Shown here: positions 45,682 through 57,110 of the stretch, in pieces
Position numbering within the stretch: the first letter of the stretch is position 1
How the letters are laid out: every line of letters starts with the position of its first letter
Assembly (NCBI RefSeq): GCF_040183065.1
Contig: NC_091120.1
Span: 75,841,208-75,905,207, forward strand
DNA: 64,000 nucleotides
From: Periplaneta americana
Lineage: Eukaryota > Arthropoda > Insecta > Blattodea > Blattidae
Direction: 5' to 3'
Translations under genes and position numbers: made by a program
The notes under the pieces: model-generated
Databases searched by the model: none
Told to the model about the DNA's origin: nothing
Seen by the model: only the letters and a program-made list of their open reading frames with translations

Positions 45682-46184
45682 ATCTTGTCTTATTATTGCT
45701 GTATTCATTGTTACAAGCTATCATCTGTTTATACAACTGCTGCTAACTATCGATCGCCTGAAGTATTCTATCGTTTATTTCAGCATTCGATCTGTCGTAC
45801 CTTTTATACGTGTTTTCCTTTTCACTAAAATTTTTTCCTCGCATAAAGGACGCACTCTAGTATTTTTGTTATAAAAATCTAAAAAAGTGCGTCTGTTACG
45901 CGGGTAAATACGATATTTTGTGATTGAATAGTAGATACAGTTTCTTTTTCTCCTTGTAAGAAAGAGTACTTCGGAACGAGACTTCGTAATTAAATGCACT
46001 TTGATCCGTACCCTAATTCATTGAAAACAAACCAAAAGTGCTGTTGAATTTTTTAACTTTAGATGCCGTTGCAGGCTAAACGATTGACGTGACATGGGAA
46101 AGGCTATCATCGAAAGATTCAACGCCCTCAATTTAGTAAGATGAGCCAGATTTTTACTTGTTCGAGTTTTCAGACCCGCATCAT

Positions 46185-46860
46185 TAATAATTGGATATAC
46201 TGTACTTCGTGTGAAGAGAAAGTAAGATTAAGTACAGCACTTTTGAATATGTATACGTACTTTCTCTTCTCTGCAGCTTATCAGCATACAGCAGCTGCAG
46301 TGTAAACATAGGATTTTTTTATGATAATGTGACTAAGATCCATATTCTGTTCATGTGAGAGTCCTGATTCCAATGCGCAGTCGTTCATCAGCTTGTTGCT
46401 ATGACAGTTCCTGACCCTCACTATAATAGACGCTAATGACGTCATACAATCGCATCATATGAAGTCCGACGAGTCCACCAGACAAGATGGGACCGGAACG
46501 TACCGGTCGTGGCTCGGATGCAGAAGGCGTGGGCCGTATGCGTAGCGAACAATTGATGCGCGATGAAGCAATTTGCAGGTATTATTCATGGACAAGAGTT
46601 TAAAAAACAAGCCATATCGTGCGTGACGTCTCGTATATAATTTTACGCGTTTTGTTACACCGCTTTCGAAGAAAATATATTCATGAGACGTTCATTTCTG
46701 CCTCTGTAACTTGAATCCGGATCGCCTTTAGCTAGCTCTCTCAACAGATCAATACGCAACAAGCAACTAGAAACTATAGGTTAACAACAGGGAAAACTTC
46801 GTTGTGGGAGGTTACTAAACCTTACCGCTGCGCTGGAGGCAGAGTTGGAGTTTCCCTCCA
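46185..46860. other. Spacer, GC-richer in 46430-46560
   Basis: No frame, TIR or RNA motif could be supported. Confidence 0.35.
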
Positions 46861-47105
46861 TTAATCTGAACCATTGTCGCTAGTGATTGACAAGTCATCT
46901 GATGCATCACTGCTATCAGTTAAACATTCTCCTAACGAAATTATTCTGTCAGTTTCACTGTCTATTACATTAGCACTAGAAAAATATTGTTCTTTGTTAT
47001 TTTTAACGTGCTCAACACATTTCTTCCACCTGCCTTTTCCATATTCTGCGAGAAGGCGGCGACACAATCGTTCCTTTACGTTAAGTGGGGGCCAAATTTA
47101 TGTTA
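46861..47105 (-). pseudogene. C-terminal fragment of a transposon-type protein
   Basis: The minus-strand frame reads PPLNVKERLCRRLLAEYGKG, then RWKKCVEHVKNNKEQYF, a short linker and an acidic Ser/Asp tail ending DNGSD. The W.KC..H....E..Y pattern with an acidic tail resembles the end of DDE-type transposon proteins seen widely in insects; this match is from memory. Upstream sequence is not open. Confidence 0.35.
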
Positions 47106-47168
47106 CAAAAATCCAATTGAAAAGACTGGAGACAATTGACTAAACATTTTATTCTGTACCTTTACGTA

Positions 47169-47224
<56 letters not shown>
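47169..47224. repeat. AAT microsatellite
   Basis: About eighteen AAT units, adjoining the 3' tail (AATAAATAAATT on the minus strand) of the LINE to its right. Confidence 0.95.
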
Positions 47225-47225
<1 letters not shown>

Positions 47226-47425
47226 TTATTTATTTAATCTGGCAGAGCTAAGGTCAGTAGGCCTTCTCTTCCACCCAGCCAGACTCTAATTCTAATTGAA
47301 CATAATTGCTTACATAGTTATTACATTAATATCTAGATCATAAAACAACATGAAAGTAAATAATGAAAATTGGATAACTAATGTTAGTGTGACAATAATA
47401 AACATTGGTAAGAAATAGTTATAAT
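47225..47425 (-). mobile_element. 3' UTR end of the outer CR1/Jockey-like LINE
   Basis: On the minus strand it reads GTCTGGCTGGGTGGAAGAG, then AAGGCCTACTGACC, AGCTCTGCCAGATTAAATA and an ATAAATAAATT tail. The same ending (CTGGTTGAGTGTTAGAGA) is entered at 63983 at the right window edge. It is separated from its coding part (48560-49340) by the inserted LINE at 47430-48500. Confidence 0.65.
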
Positions 47426-47429
47426 AATA

Positions 47430-48496
47430 ATAATGATAATAATAATTTTATTTTATTTATTTATTTATTTAGAATATTAACGTGCAAAACAACAGCACAA
47501 GGCCAATTACAGTTTAGCACGATACAAAACAGAACAAAACAACAAATGATGATGAGAATGAATGATAGAAAATGGCAATGAGATGAAATACAAACAATAT
47601 AATAGTCTACATCAATCATTGATCAAATGCAGCAGAGTAAAATAGCATAAATAATTATAAAATTAGTACAATGAGATAATTGAAATAATGGAATAGTCTA
47701 CATTAATCAATTGACTAAATGCAACAAATAAATGGACAAATAATTTTAAGATCAGTGAGATAATTAAAAATGAAGCCTGGAATAATATGAGTAATATTGT
47801 AAAGATATGCAATTGACAAGAATAGTATGATACATATCTTAATAAATGGCATTATTAATAATACTGACATAAAAACTCAAAGATATACTACACATTAAAT
47901 GGATCCAAATTGAATCCATGCAAATTAGCATATTTAATGCATCTGCAGACCGGAGAGAGAGATTTAGGATTCCTATTATAAAACAATTTATGAAATCTTA
48001 AACCCTTAGCAGGAATACGAAGACTGATATTGCTTATGAAGGATTCACAATCAATATCACCCTTAATGACTTTACAAAAAAATAAATAATCAAGATCCTG
48101 ACGTCTGGTGAACAAACTACCGCAATTGAAATATTTGCATTTAATCTCATAGTTATACTCGGAATTTGGTACAAATCTATAAGAACACAAGGAAATAAAT
48201 TTTCTTTGAATATTCTCCAATTTAGGCGAGTCAGTGGAAGTAATGGAGTTCCATACAACAGATGCATATTCAAGCTTGGATCTAACCAACGTATAGTATA
48301 AAATTAATAAACACATAGGAGTGGAAAAAGAATAAGTTATAGACCTAATTAGACCAAGCATTCTTAATGAATGGGTATAAATATATTGCACATGATCATG
48401 GAAATATAATTTTGAATTAAGTAGGACACCAAGATCTCTAATACAATTTTTTTTAGTAATTACGACATTACTGAGAGAATAGTTAAATTTTAGGGA

Positions 48497-48500
<4 letters not shown>
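47430..48500 (-). mobile_element. Jockey-like LINE, copy 2, nested in another LINE
   Basis: Minus-strand sense: a frame from about 48500 to 47888 encodes SLKFNYSLSNVVITKKN, then CIRDLGVLLNSKLYFHDHVQ, YYTLVRSKLEYASVVWNSIT, RRQDLDYLFFCKVIKGDID and a stop after HGFNLDPFNV. A 430-base 3' UTR follows, with an internal repeat of the CAATGATTGATGTAGACTATT block (about 47595 and 47690) and an AAATA tail near 47455. The polymerase core is missing. Both ends touch AAT-type repeats. Confidence 0.85.
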
Positions 48501-48502
<2 letters not shown>

Positions 48503-48544
<42 letters not shown>

Positions 48545-48570
48545 CATAGTAATAATAATAATAGTAATTG
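48503..48570. repeat. AAT microsatellite
   Basis: (AAT)n with two interruptions, at the right border of the inserted Jockey-like LINE. Confidence 0.92.
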
Positions 48571-49340
48571 ACAAGAATTGTTAGAAAAATATTTCATTAG
48601 CCTATTCTTAAATTGGTTTGATGTCTGACAGTCCCTGACATTACTCCGTAGGGAATTCCAAAGTCGAGGAACAGCCACAGTGAAAAGATGAATATGAGGA
48701 TGTTCGGTGGGAGGGAATGGATAATATTGAGGAGTGTTGTGATCGTGTGTCTAGGTTATGATGGGTGGATAAATTTTGAAAACGAGACGCAAGATAGACA
48801 GGAGTGGAGAAATGCAATATGTGAAAGAGAAGGGAAAGACAGTGGATTTTCCTACGATCTTCTAGACGGAGCTAGGACAACATTTCGAGGGATGGTGTTA
48901 CGTGATCAGCCCGGCGAATATTGTAGACGAAACGGACGCACATATTATGAACACGTTGTAGTCTCTGCGCCGAAGTAACGCTTAGGTCAGTAAGCAGAAT
49001 ATCACAGTAATCGAAGTGGGGCATCACGAGTGTTTGCACTAACATTTTTTTCATGGAAAAGGGTAGAAAATTCTTCAATCGTCTAAACGAGTGGATTAAT
49101 GAGAATACTTTTTTGCAGGTTTCTGCAACTTGAATGTTCCAATTTAAACTTTTATCCATATAAATACCTAGATTCTTTACTGATTCACTGAACGGAATTT
49201 CGGTGCCGTATATTTTAATCGGGGACAAATTTGGTATGGTAATAGTGCTTAACAAACGTGAATGGTCCACAATCAAAATAATAAATGCTTAATTTTAAAG
49301 CATGGTTGAGTTTTGAAGATAAATAATGTTTATGTACGCG
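48560..49340 (-). pseudogene. ORF2 C terminus of the outer CR1/Jockey-like LINE
   Basis: Minus strand: VDHSRLLSTI, then FSESVKNLGIYMDKSLNWNI, PFSMKKMLVQTLVMPHFDYC and RVHNMCVRFVYNIRRADHVT (open 48872-49276); then in other frames EDRRKIHCLSLLFHI and, after a frameshift near 48690, FTVAVPRLWNSLRSNVRDCQ and FKNRLMKYFS. The VPRLWNSLP-like block is the usual end of such proteins. Its 3' UTR lies at 47225-47425 beyond the nested LINE. Confidence 0.78.
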
Positions 49341-49592
49341 ATACTTGACGGAATCCACACCTGTGGAGTAACGGTCAGCACGTCTGGCCGCGAAACCAGG
49401 TGGCCCGGGTTCGATTCCCGATCGGGGTTTTCCCTCAATCCAATATGAGCAAATGCTGGGAAACTTTCGGTGCTGGACCCCGGACTCATTTCACCGGCAT
49501 TATCACCTTCATCTCATTCAGACGCTAAATGACCTGAGCTGTTGATAAAGCGTCGTAAAATAACCTACTAAAGTAAAAAAATACTTGACGGA
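49341..49592 (+). mobile_element. tRNA-derived SINE, copy 3, with perfect 12-bp TSD
   Basis: ATACTTGACGGA at 49341-49352 and 49581-49592 flanks the element exactly. It has the A-box region GTGGAGTAACGGTCAGC, B box GGTTCGATTCC near 49408, and the family body; about 30 bases after the B box are deleted relative to copy 1. The end is GTCGTAAAATAACCTACTAAA plus a short A-rich tail. A young insertion. Confidence 0.92.
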
Positions 49593-49594
49593 CC

Positions 49595-50585
49595 GCAAGC
49601 AGTGAGATATAAACTTAACAAATGACGAAATCTTGTTGACTCATTCTATTAAAATAGTTTTTTTTTTCCAACATAAAGTAGAATCTATTTGGATGATTTC
49701 ATACACTGCAACTAACCACTTATCTCTCCCAGGAAAAAAGTTTATCGCTGATCTATTTTCTACTCTTAAAACTTATTTTCCCACAATACAGTAGTATAAA
49801 ACAAACCTCAATTAATTAAGAAGTCTTATATTTATTATATTGCGTGACTCAAACATCTTAATTTGCGAACAATACTCTTCAACATGCTTCTTTCCTTATT
49901 AGAATCTGATTACTACTTTCTTCATTTATTATTAAGTATACAAATGCGTAAATATTCTGCTTCAATGAAAGCCTACGTAAGTAACGCCTTCTTCCGTTAT
50001 TGCCTGACAATTAGGAAGGAGGAGGTGAATAGTATATCGTATCACTCATGAAGATTGACGCATACGCAGACCAACGGAGTTTTCTAAGTTGTTCCCCTAA
50101 GCTGTTCAAACTTATTCATTGTTGAAACAAAATTTATTTGTGAAAGGTAATCTGTGACTCATTTTTAAGCATTGGTTTTGTTGGTGGTGTATTTATTACG
50201 AATATTCCTTACTTCGATAGGATGTTTAAAGTAAATTGGAAAATAAACTCCAACTCTTTGCGGAATAAATCTTTCATGTCGAATTGTAATATAGTGCACA
50301 TGCTGGAAATTGATTAAATAGTATTGGTGATGATTTATTACATTGCAAATGTAACTGAGAGTTCTGGTTACTAAATACATCCAATTTGATTTTCAATAAT
50401 ACATTCTTGTTTATACAAGTAGTTATATTTAAGCAGTTTCATAGTATAATAACCTGATACCGGCATAGCAATATATCTATGCAGCTGCACACGCTGCACA
50501 CTTTCCTTTTACTCTCGCCACGACCACGACAATGCGATACGGTAACAAAACAGTATCCGACTTCCACAAGGTACTCAAAAACAAA
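49595..50585. other. AT-rich spacer
   Basis: Nothing supported. Confidence 0.4.
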
Positions 50586-50589
50586 CTTC

Positions 50590-52122
50590 AGAAAAAATCA
50601 TTACTTTCATGTATTTCAAAATTACTAGAAAAATGTATTAAAGTTCGATTAATGAATTTTCTTGATAAACATAATATATTAAGTGATAATCAATTTGGTT
50701 TTCGAAAAAAATTCAATACAGATAATGCAATATATCAAGTTACTAAAAAAAATTGTTAGAGAATTTGATCAAGGTAACAAATGTATTGGTATTTTCCTGG
50801 ACATAAGAAAAGCATTTGATACAGTGAAACATAATATCTTAATTGAGAAATTAGACTTATTAGGAATCAAAGGTAATGCTTTAAACTTAATAAAATCGTA
50901 TCTTAACGACAGAATTCAAATAACGAAAATTGACAATTATTCAAGTGAACCTTTAATTATTAATATAGGTGTTCCCCAAGGCACAGTTCTAGGCCCTATT
51001 CTATTCTTAATATATATTAATGACTTATTAAAAATTGACTTACAACAATACAATGGCGTTCACTATTCTTATGCAGATGACACAGTTTTACTTTTTGGTG
51101 GAAAAACCTGGTATGACGCATATAATAATTCAAATAATGGACTTCAATTAATAAAAAAATGTTTTGACATAAATTATCTTTCTATCAACGAAAATAAAAC
51201 CATCATTATTCCATTCTCATTATCTGAAAAATGTAACAAACCTCTTACATCTATATTAAGTATTAAATTACATAATTCTGATTGTTGTCTTATAGAGTGT
51301 AAATGTCCGATTATTATTAAAGAGTCCTCTGAAGTTAAGTATTTAGGCATAATTTTCGATAATCATTTAAAATTGAACCAACACATTAATTACCTTTGTA
51401 ATAAATTACGTAAAATAGTATATTATTTTGTTTTATTGAGGAATTACTTGTCAATAAGTTTATTACGTACAATATATTTAACTTTATTTCAATCGGTAAT
51501 TATGTATGGAATTATAGGATGGGGTAGCTCATTTAAATCCAATTTTAATCCACTTTATTTATTACAGAAGAAAATAATTAAAATATGTCTTCATAAACGT
51601 ATTGATTTTCCATCTCATAATTTGTTTCTAGACTTTTATGTACTTAACCTAAGACAAATTTATTATATTGTATTAATAAAATTAATACATAAAAATCGAA
51701 ATAATTTTGAATTGTATTCTCATGGTTATGAAACAAAAGGTATGAATTTTTTAAGATTGTTTGAACCAAAATGCAACACTGTTACAGTATTTAATCATAG
51801 TAGTAATTTAGGCCCAAGAATATATAACAGATTTATATTTAAATATCCTACTCTTGTCAATTCTAATAGTTCTAGTATTACATTAAAAAAGTTATGTATG
51901 GATTTTATAAAAATTGAAAAATTGTAAATTTAAATTTATATACTATAATTGCAAATCGTATTTTATAATTATTAATTATAATTGTATTGTATAATTATTA
52001 ATTTCAATTCAGGAATCCGCCCCTGAGCACGAGTTCTACTCTTTCAGGTGAGAGCTAAAGTTCCTCTGTATTTTATATTTTATGTTACAATTATTAGCAA
52101 AATAATAAATAAATAAATAAAT
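50590..52122 (+). mobile_element. LINE with nearly intact reverse transcriptase
   Basis: A 5'-truncated copy that starts within the polymerase and ends after a 190-base 3' UTR with a stem-loop-like CCCCTGAGCACGAGTTC...CTTTCAGGTG region and an AATAAATAAATAA tail at 52101-52122. Codons are A/T-rich throughout. Family resembles the CR1/Jockey group (GVPQGTVLGP, YADD). No target-site duplication was resolved. Confidence 0.82.
50604..51927 (+). pseudogene. Reverse transcriptase of the CR1/Jockey type, one frameshift
   Basis: Two overlapping frames make one protein: the first (to 50759) carries SCISKLLEKCIKVRLMNFLD and FGFRKKFNTDNAIYQVTKK; the second (to 51927) continues IVREFDQGNK, FLDIRKAFD with the first catalytic Asp, GVPQGTVLGPILFLIYINDL, the catalytic YADD at 51070-51081, VKYLGIIFDNHLK, and a C-terminal SLLRTIYLTLFQSVIMYGII block. 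The break is at an eight-A run near 50745, a typical slippage or sequencing-error site. The endonuclease is missing. Confidence 0.85.
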
Positions 52123-52124
52123 TT

Positions 52125-52290
52125 ACGAACAAATGTTTTAAAACAAATTTCACTGTTAATGAAAATGAAAAAAAATAATAATAAAATAATAAAGAGAAAA
52201 AGAGAGAGAGAGACAGAAAATGCCGCTCCCCTGGAAATTGCCGCCGTAGGAAACTGCCTATGTTGCCTAGGCCTAAATCCGGCACTGCTT
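52125..52290. repeat. Repeat-like remnant
   Basis: The minus strand reads GCAGTGCCGGATTTAGGCCT near 52290, a motif typical of dispersed insect repeats, next to a GAGA run. No partner end found. Confidence 0.3.
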
Positions 52291-52294
52291 ATCT

Positions 52295-52900
52295 ACTTGG
52301 TATTCTAGCTCAGTGGTGAGCAACGTTTTGTAGACAAATTTAAGCATCAACGCACTGCATCCGGGTTGCAAACTTTTTCTTGAAGTTTTTGAACAGTGTG
52401 ATGTACATTTACCAGAAAAGTGAAGGAAATATGTGAAGACTTGAGATATTAATTGTCTATTTTCCGAGTCATTCAACTGGATCACAATAGTAACTTAAAA
52501 GGACACTATCACAGTCAACTGGAATTTTTCAAATGCCATAGTAATTAATACCCCTAAGGAAGAATTAGTGTATGGATCTTGTATCTGTAATTTTGATTTA
52601 ATCTAATTGCTGGATATTCCTGCTTCCAGCCTGTCATAATTAACTTAACCAGCAAAGAGAAAGGGCTGGGAGACAGCAAATGCAAACAAAAGGCTGTCTT
52701 GAATCAAGAGTATTAACAAGGTGAAAGACTTGTTTATTCCGACATAGAAATATAATTAGATAGGTTTGTTCGTAAAAGAAACTATCATGGATGAACAAAC
52801 TAGTGTTTCAATAATGATTAGAAGAACTTATATTATGTAGAGAACTAAGAAAGAGTTAACAATTATTAATCTCAAGTAATCCGTTGTGGCAATTCTGTCT
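52295..52900. other. AT-rich spacer
   Basis: Nothing supported. Confidence 0.4.
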
Positions 52901-52902
52901 TG

Positions 52903-53149
52903 TAATTGAAGGGTTCAGAACCATTGTGGGTCAATCGCCATATATTAAAGACATAGAAAACAAGGGTTAAAATTAAGTTATTACCATAATTCAATGAAAA
53001 ATTATAGCAAGTAATATAAAGTCTGCACATTCAAACTAAATGATACGTTAATCTTCATTAAACTATGGTATTCACTTAACTTTAACCCTTACTTTCTCCG
53101 TTTTCAATAAATGGCGCTTGGCCCACTATGGCTCTGAACCCTTCAATTA
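52903..53149. mobile_element. Palindromic MITE, 247 bp
   Basis: TAATTGAAGGGTTCAGA..CAT at the left is mirrored at the right end, and pairing continues for about 100 bases on each side (GTGGG.CAA.CGCCAT.TATT; AAGGGTTAAA.TTAAGT). Non-coding, nearly whole-length hairpin. Confidence 0.8.
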
Positions 53150-54290
53150 AAGTGGTTTACAATTTTAAATTTCATTCGTGTACATTCTATTTTGTTTTCA
53201 ACGTTGATATTATATTATAATAAATTGAACATCCATATTGAGTTTCTTTATAAAATCTTACGAGCATTAAGATCTATCCTGAATCTGACTATTCATAAAA
53301 TGTTTGTCTTTTCCCCGTGAAATCTCACTTTGGATTCTCAGTGCATAAAATCTGTTTACTCTTGTGTGCTTTACAATATATCATCCGCTACTGGTGTGTA
53401 AATTTGATTACTGATATCTAAATTGAATTTTGAATTTACGCTTTTCTTTGTAATGTGTTGTTTCTGAAGAACTTATAAATGACAAATGTATGGATTTTAT
53501 TGTTGTTACTGTGTTGGTTGTTATGGAAAAAAATCAGTTCATTGCTGTGAATAAAGTCATTGTTAAGGCTGCTAAGGACGGTGAAAGAAAGACCAGATGA
53601 AATTCCAGTTCTCTAAAAAATTATTTGACGTGAAAAGCTCTACAAAGTCGCAAACAGTATCTGGCATACAGCTGTTTGAAAATCACGGGCGTCAGTCTCA
53701 TGTCATTTATAAAGCACCCACAAGGCGACGCAACCAAAACGGCATTAGATTGTAGTAGAATAAACTAAACTATCTAAATATTGGAATCTTTTTTTCAGAA
53801 CAGTCTGTATATTGAAAAGTGGCTGAGAAATCGCTTGTTATAAAGTCAGAGAAAAAATATCTCTACACTAGGAAGACAGTACTCAGGTTTCATATGTACT
53901 GCTTAGGCGTGTAAGTTCTTGCACTGAGGAAATTGTTAGGGAATTGAGTTATTGTTCGTATTTCTGAGATACGTTCGTAAATTATTGTTTGTCATGTGAT
54001 GTTCTGCCTTCAAGTTTCACACTGTAGTAATCCTTCAATATGTCTGTAGACTAACATAATTTGAAGTGACATTGTGTAATGGAGTTAACGCTGTAACCCG
54101 ATTTATCGGCAGAACAAGGCTGCAGCGTGATTAGGAGGAAGCGCTTCGTCTTGTCACTGTGTTCTCATATTCAAATAAGTTATATCTGCGTGTTGATCTG
54201 GAGTCTATTTACTGCGAAAATTAAAAAAATCTTTATATAATAAAGCGAGTGCGATGAAATAATATAACGGTAATATAGGCCTACGTTTAT
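53150..54290. other. AT-rich spacer
   Basis: Nothing supported. Confidence 0.4.
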
Positions 54291-54291
54291 A

Positions 54292-54943
54292 TACAGGGTG
54301 TAAGTGAAATAAACAGGAGAACCTCTGTTCTCTAGTTACCGTTGAATAACGTTATGTTATGTATTTGTATGCCGTGTGTTTAATTCAAAATTTCCCACCT
54401 TGAATAATGTTAGATATGGAGGGGACACGATTTCGAGATGAAAATTGTTTTATATGAAATATTTCATAGCGTGTTTTGGAAAAGCCATTGATTTAATTCC
54501 CAATGATCTCAGTCAGTTTAAGAGAGAAGTGTGTTATGATTAGACAGTGGATGCGGGATGGCTTATCGTTGAATGTAGGTGCACATTTACTATATGTTAC
54601 ATTTTTCTTCATTCAGACCATTGGCTCAACAGGTTTTAAACGTAAACAGACGACGTCAACATGCTACTGTATCTCCGTACAGTCAGAAGGAAAAAAAAAG
54701 GACTTCGTCATCATTGATGGAATTACTATCTTTCCAGTAAACGACGATATATTCTTGTAAGTTGTCGAAGCTGAATCGTCTTCGCCTATCGCTAAAACAG
54801 TTTTTGTATCGAGAGACTTTCTGAAGAAAACCTCTAAAATGGGGATCACTCAATTTCTTTAGAGGAATATTTACACTGAGCATCATGTTGCACATGTCTT
54901 TGCAAAACGTTTCCCGCACAACTGAATGATGATGATGATGATG

Positions 54944-54994
<51 letters not shown>

Positions 54995-55330
54995 TTGCCT
55001 TCGACATTATGAATGGATCAGCACAGCATTATTCAACGCGTACTAAATACTTGAGCAGGATAACACAACTGCACACATTGCATTGCAATGTTACTATGAA
55101 CGGACCGGGGTTCCTTCGTTCTGTACACTGCTGTACTCGCCAGGACGACGCGGCACGTGCCATATACTCCGATACGAAACAACTTCACTTTTCCTTAATT
55201 TATCCCGCATACACTGTCTAATTATGATAATAAACGATTGAAAGAATTTTATATTAGTACTTTAAATGTGCAGAAATTTGATCTGAACAAATGTAACGTT
55301 TCGTTCTGCAAAGGAATTTTACAATGTATG
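54292..55330. repeat. Mosaic of MITE pieces
   Basis: A TACAGGGTGTAAGTGAAATAA end (54292-54312) is followed by inner pieces of the GTGAACC palindromic MITE at 54437-54545 (CATAGCGTGTTTTGGAAA) and 55253-55325 (AAATTTGATCTGAACAAATG). The gap between them (54546-55252) contains an ATG/ATT microsatellite at 54930-54993 and no recognised gene. The MITE was probably split by insertion. Confidence 0.5.
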
Positions 55331-55334
55331 CACT

Positions 55335-56505
55335 CTGACAACGCTGTAATGGTATTGCCTGAAGAGAGGCAGACACATACGCCTAGGTACCTTGCCGCAC
55401 GCGTATGCGTTTGTGAGTGAGATAGAGGAGAGGATGAGAAATGTAAACGGTAGATGTAAACGTAACCCAGAGCAATTGAAGGGTACACGGGAAAAACGAT
55501 CAAGGTCCATCAAAAATCGAAATTGAGTTAATAATGCTATCTTATAGTGGAAAGGAAGTACTATCGTGTGGTATAGCTAGTAATAAGAAATAATCGTTCT
55601 TGGCATTCCACTACGTCAATTTCTATTAAATACACACATAACAAAGTATTAAGTGCTTAAACTTTAAAATTCGTTTTCTCAGAACTTTCTAAAATGGACC
55701 TTGATCGTTATTCCCGTGCACCCTTCAATTGTGTTCGAAGAAACTTTATTTACTGTATTGTATGTTCGATTACAGATTACTACTATAAAAATAAAGTGGG
55801 AGGGAACTATTTCTAATTGGCTAAAGAAGATGTTTGCAATACGACAAACGGAGTTTCCTTAAATTATTAAGTTGATTTGTATAACGAAAAATAAATTGTT
55901 CTTATTGCCTGTGTTCACTGAATGACTAATTAAAAATGAAATCGAATGTATAAAATAATATTTTTAATTTAGGTAATTTAAAGTATAATAAGCCTATCGT
56001 ACTTTCTGTTTTTTTTTCCTTCGTAGTTTTAAATTTTCTAAAAATTCCTTTTCATAACATGAAATAAAGCTCATTATTGTTTACGTTCTCCAGAACATTC
56101 AGTTGAAATGGGGGTGTGTAAATATTTCTTAATCTTTCAAATTTAGTTTTAAATAAGTTTGTCTGTCTTCTGCGAATATTTAATTAAAATCAAATTTTGG
56201 ACTTCATTTAAAATTGTCAAAATTCTTACTTTAACATGAAATGAACATTCTTCAGTCTCCGTTCTCTTTTACAGTTGAATCACAAAAATTAAACGATCTA
56301 TCATCTGTATTTTTTCTTACGATTTTAAAAACACTGTATATGGTAATGACCTCTCAATCTGCTATTTAAGCAAGCCAGGTGAAGGGGTTGTTCAGAGCAA
56401 CAAAATAACCTACTGGGCATTCCCTACTGAATGCACATTTTTCAAACACAGCAAAATGATATTTTACTTCTATTGCTTCTTACTAAAGGAATAGTCCAAC
56501 AGAAT
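55335..56505. other. AT-rich spacer
   Basis: Short direct repeat CCATTTTAGAAAGTT-like segments and CCCGTG.ACCCTTCAATTG against CAATTGAAGGGTACACGGG (55474 and 55722) form an inverted pair about 250 bases apart, possibly another MITE. No gene. Confidence 0.4.
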
Positions 56506-56507
56506 AA

Positions 56508-56529
56508 ATGACATTACTTAGGGTTCACT

Positions 56530-56566
<37 letters not shown>

Positions 56567-56574
56567 TGTGCGCG
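56508..56574. repeat. MITE end plus GT microsatellite
   Basis: AATGACATTACTTAGGGTTCACTCT is the right end of the GTGAACC MITE family, followed by (GT)n at 56532-56574. Confidence 0.7.
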
Positions 56575-57050
56575 CGGTAGAGCATTAAAATCTGAAGAAA
56601 AAAGTCAAATTATGTTTTTCTGTAACTTTCAAAATTTTCGCAGAAAAAAATATGTTTTTTGTAACATTTTTTAAAATCAGAATAAACAGTCATTTATTTT
56701 ACTTTGTTGTTGCCCTGCTAAATCAGAAGGTCGTATTTGACATGGAGTAAAATTGTCAGGAGAGAACATTTTGTGTTTAGTTTTATGCCATCCACAAAAA
56801 TAATGGTATTTTTTGTGGTTTCGTTTATTAATATAATACTTAGAGACAATTTTAGCAATAGTAATATATTAACAAATTTTCACTTTTTTATGTGAGAGAC
56901 AGTAGATACGGCTATTTGCTTTAGTAATGTTTGAAAATTGTGTTATGGAATAAGTTGTAAGTGAACTGACAGCTTTGCAAAGTAATTGATATTAACAATG
57001 AACACAGAATTCCTGGTCAACTAAGAAATTACAACAATGTAATAATTTCA

Positions 57051-57056
57051 TTTATT
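57051..57056 (-). terminator. Poly(A) signal of the transposon gene
   Basis: AATAAA on the minus strand, about 55 bases after the TAG stop at 57111. Position is right for transcript 3'-end formation. Confidence 0.5.
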
Positions 57057-57110
57057 TAACTACCTACCTAGCTAGCCAGTACAAATTAAAATTATAAAAC
57101 AAAAATGTTT

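Larger units (their letters stand above)
43578..45912. mobile_element. MITE with CGTATTTACCCGCGTAA ends, split by an RTE insertion
   Basis: CGTATTTACCCGCGTAA at 43578-43594 is perfectly mirrored at 45896-45912. Next to it both arms contain GGACGC/GACGCAC motifs (ACGCACTCTAG at 45850, AGGCGCACTCAAA at 43613). Without the RTE and one copy of the target-site duplication the element is about 408 bp. Both ends abut TA within one base, suggesting a TA target. Confidence 0.75.
42668..46183. mobile_element. Composite element bounded by about 130-bp inverted repeats
   Basis: The left arm (42668-42800) and right arm (46035-46183) are inverted partners sharing GGGTCTGA, TTGAGGGCG, CTTTCCC.TGTCACGTCAA, CGTTTAGC.TGCA and AAGTTAAAAA. 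Between them lie spacer, a smaller TIR element (43578-45912) and an RTE LINE inside that. The outer element has no recognisable transposase and may be a foldback-type element. Confidence 0.65.

Noticed and set aside
46460..46500. Hammerhead-ribozyme-like ATGAAGTCC..GACGAG motif
   Set aside because: The conserved GAAA part and closing helices are missing.
54503..54760. 85-codon frame
   Set aside because: It starts within a palindromic MITE piece and has no motif.
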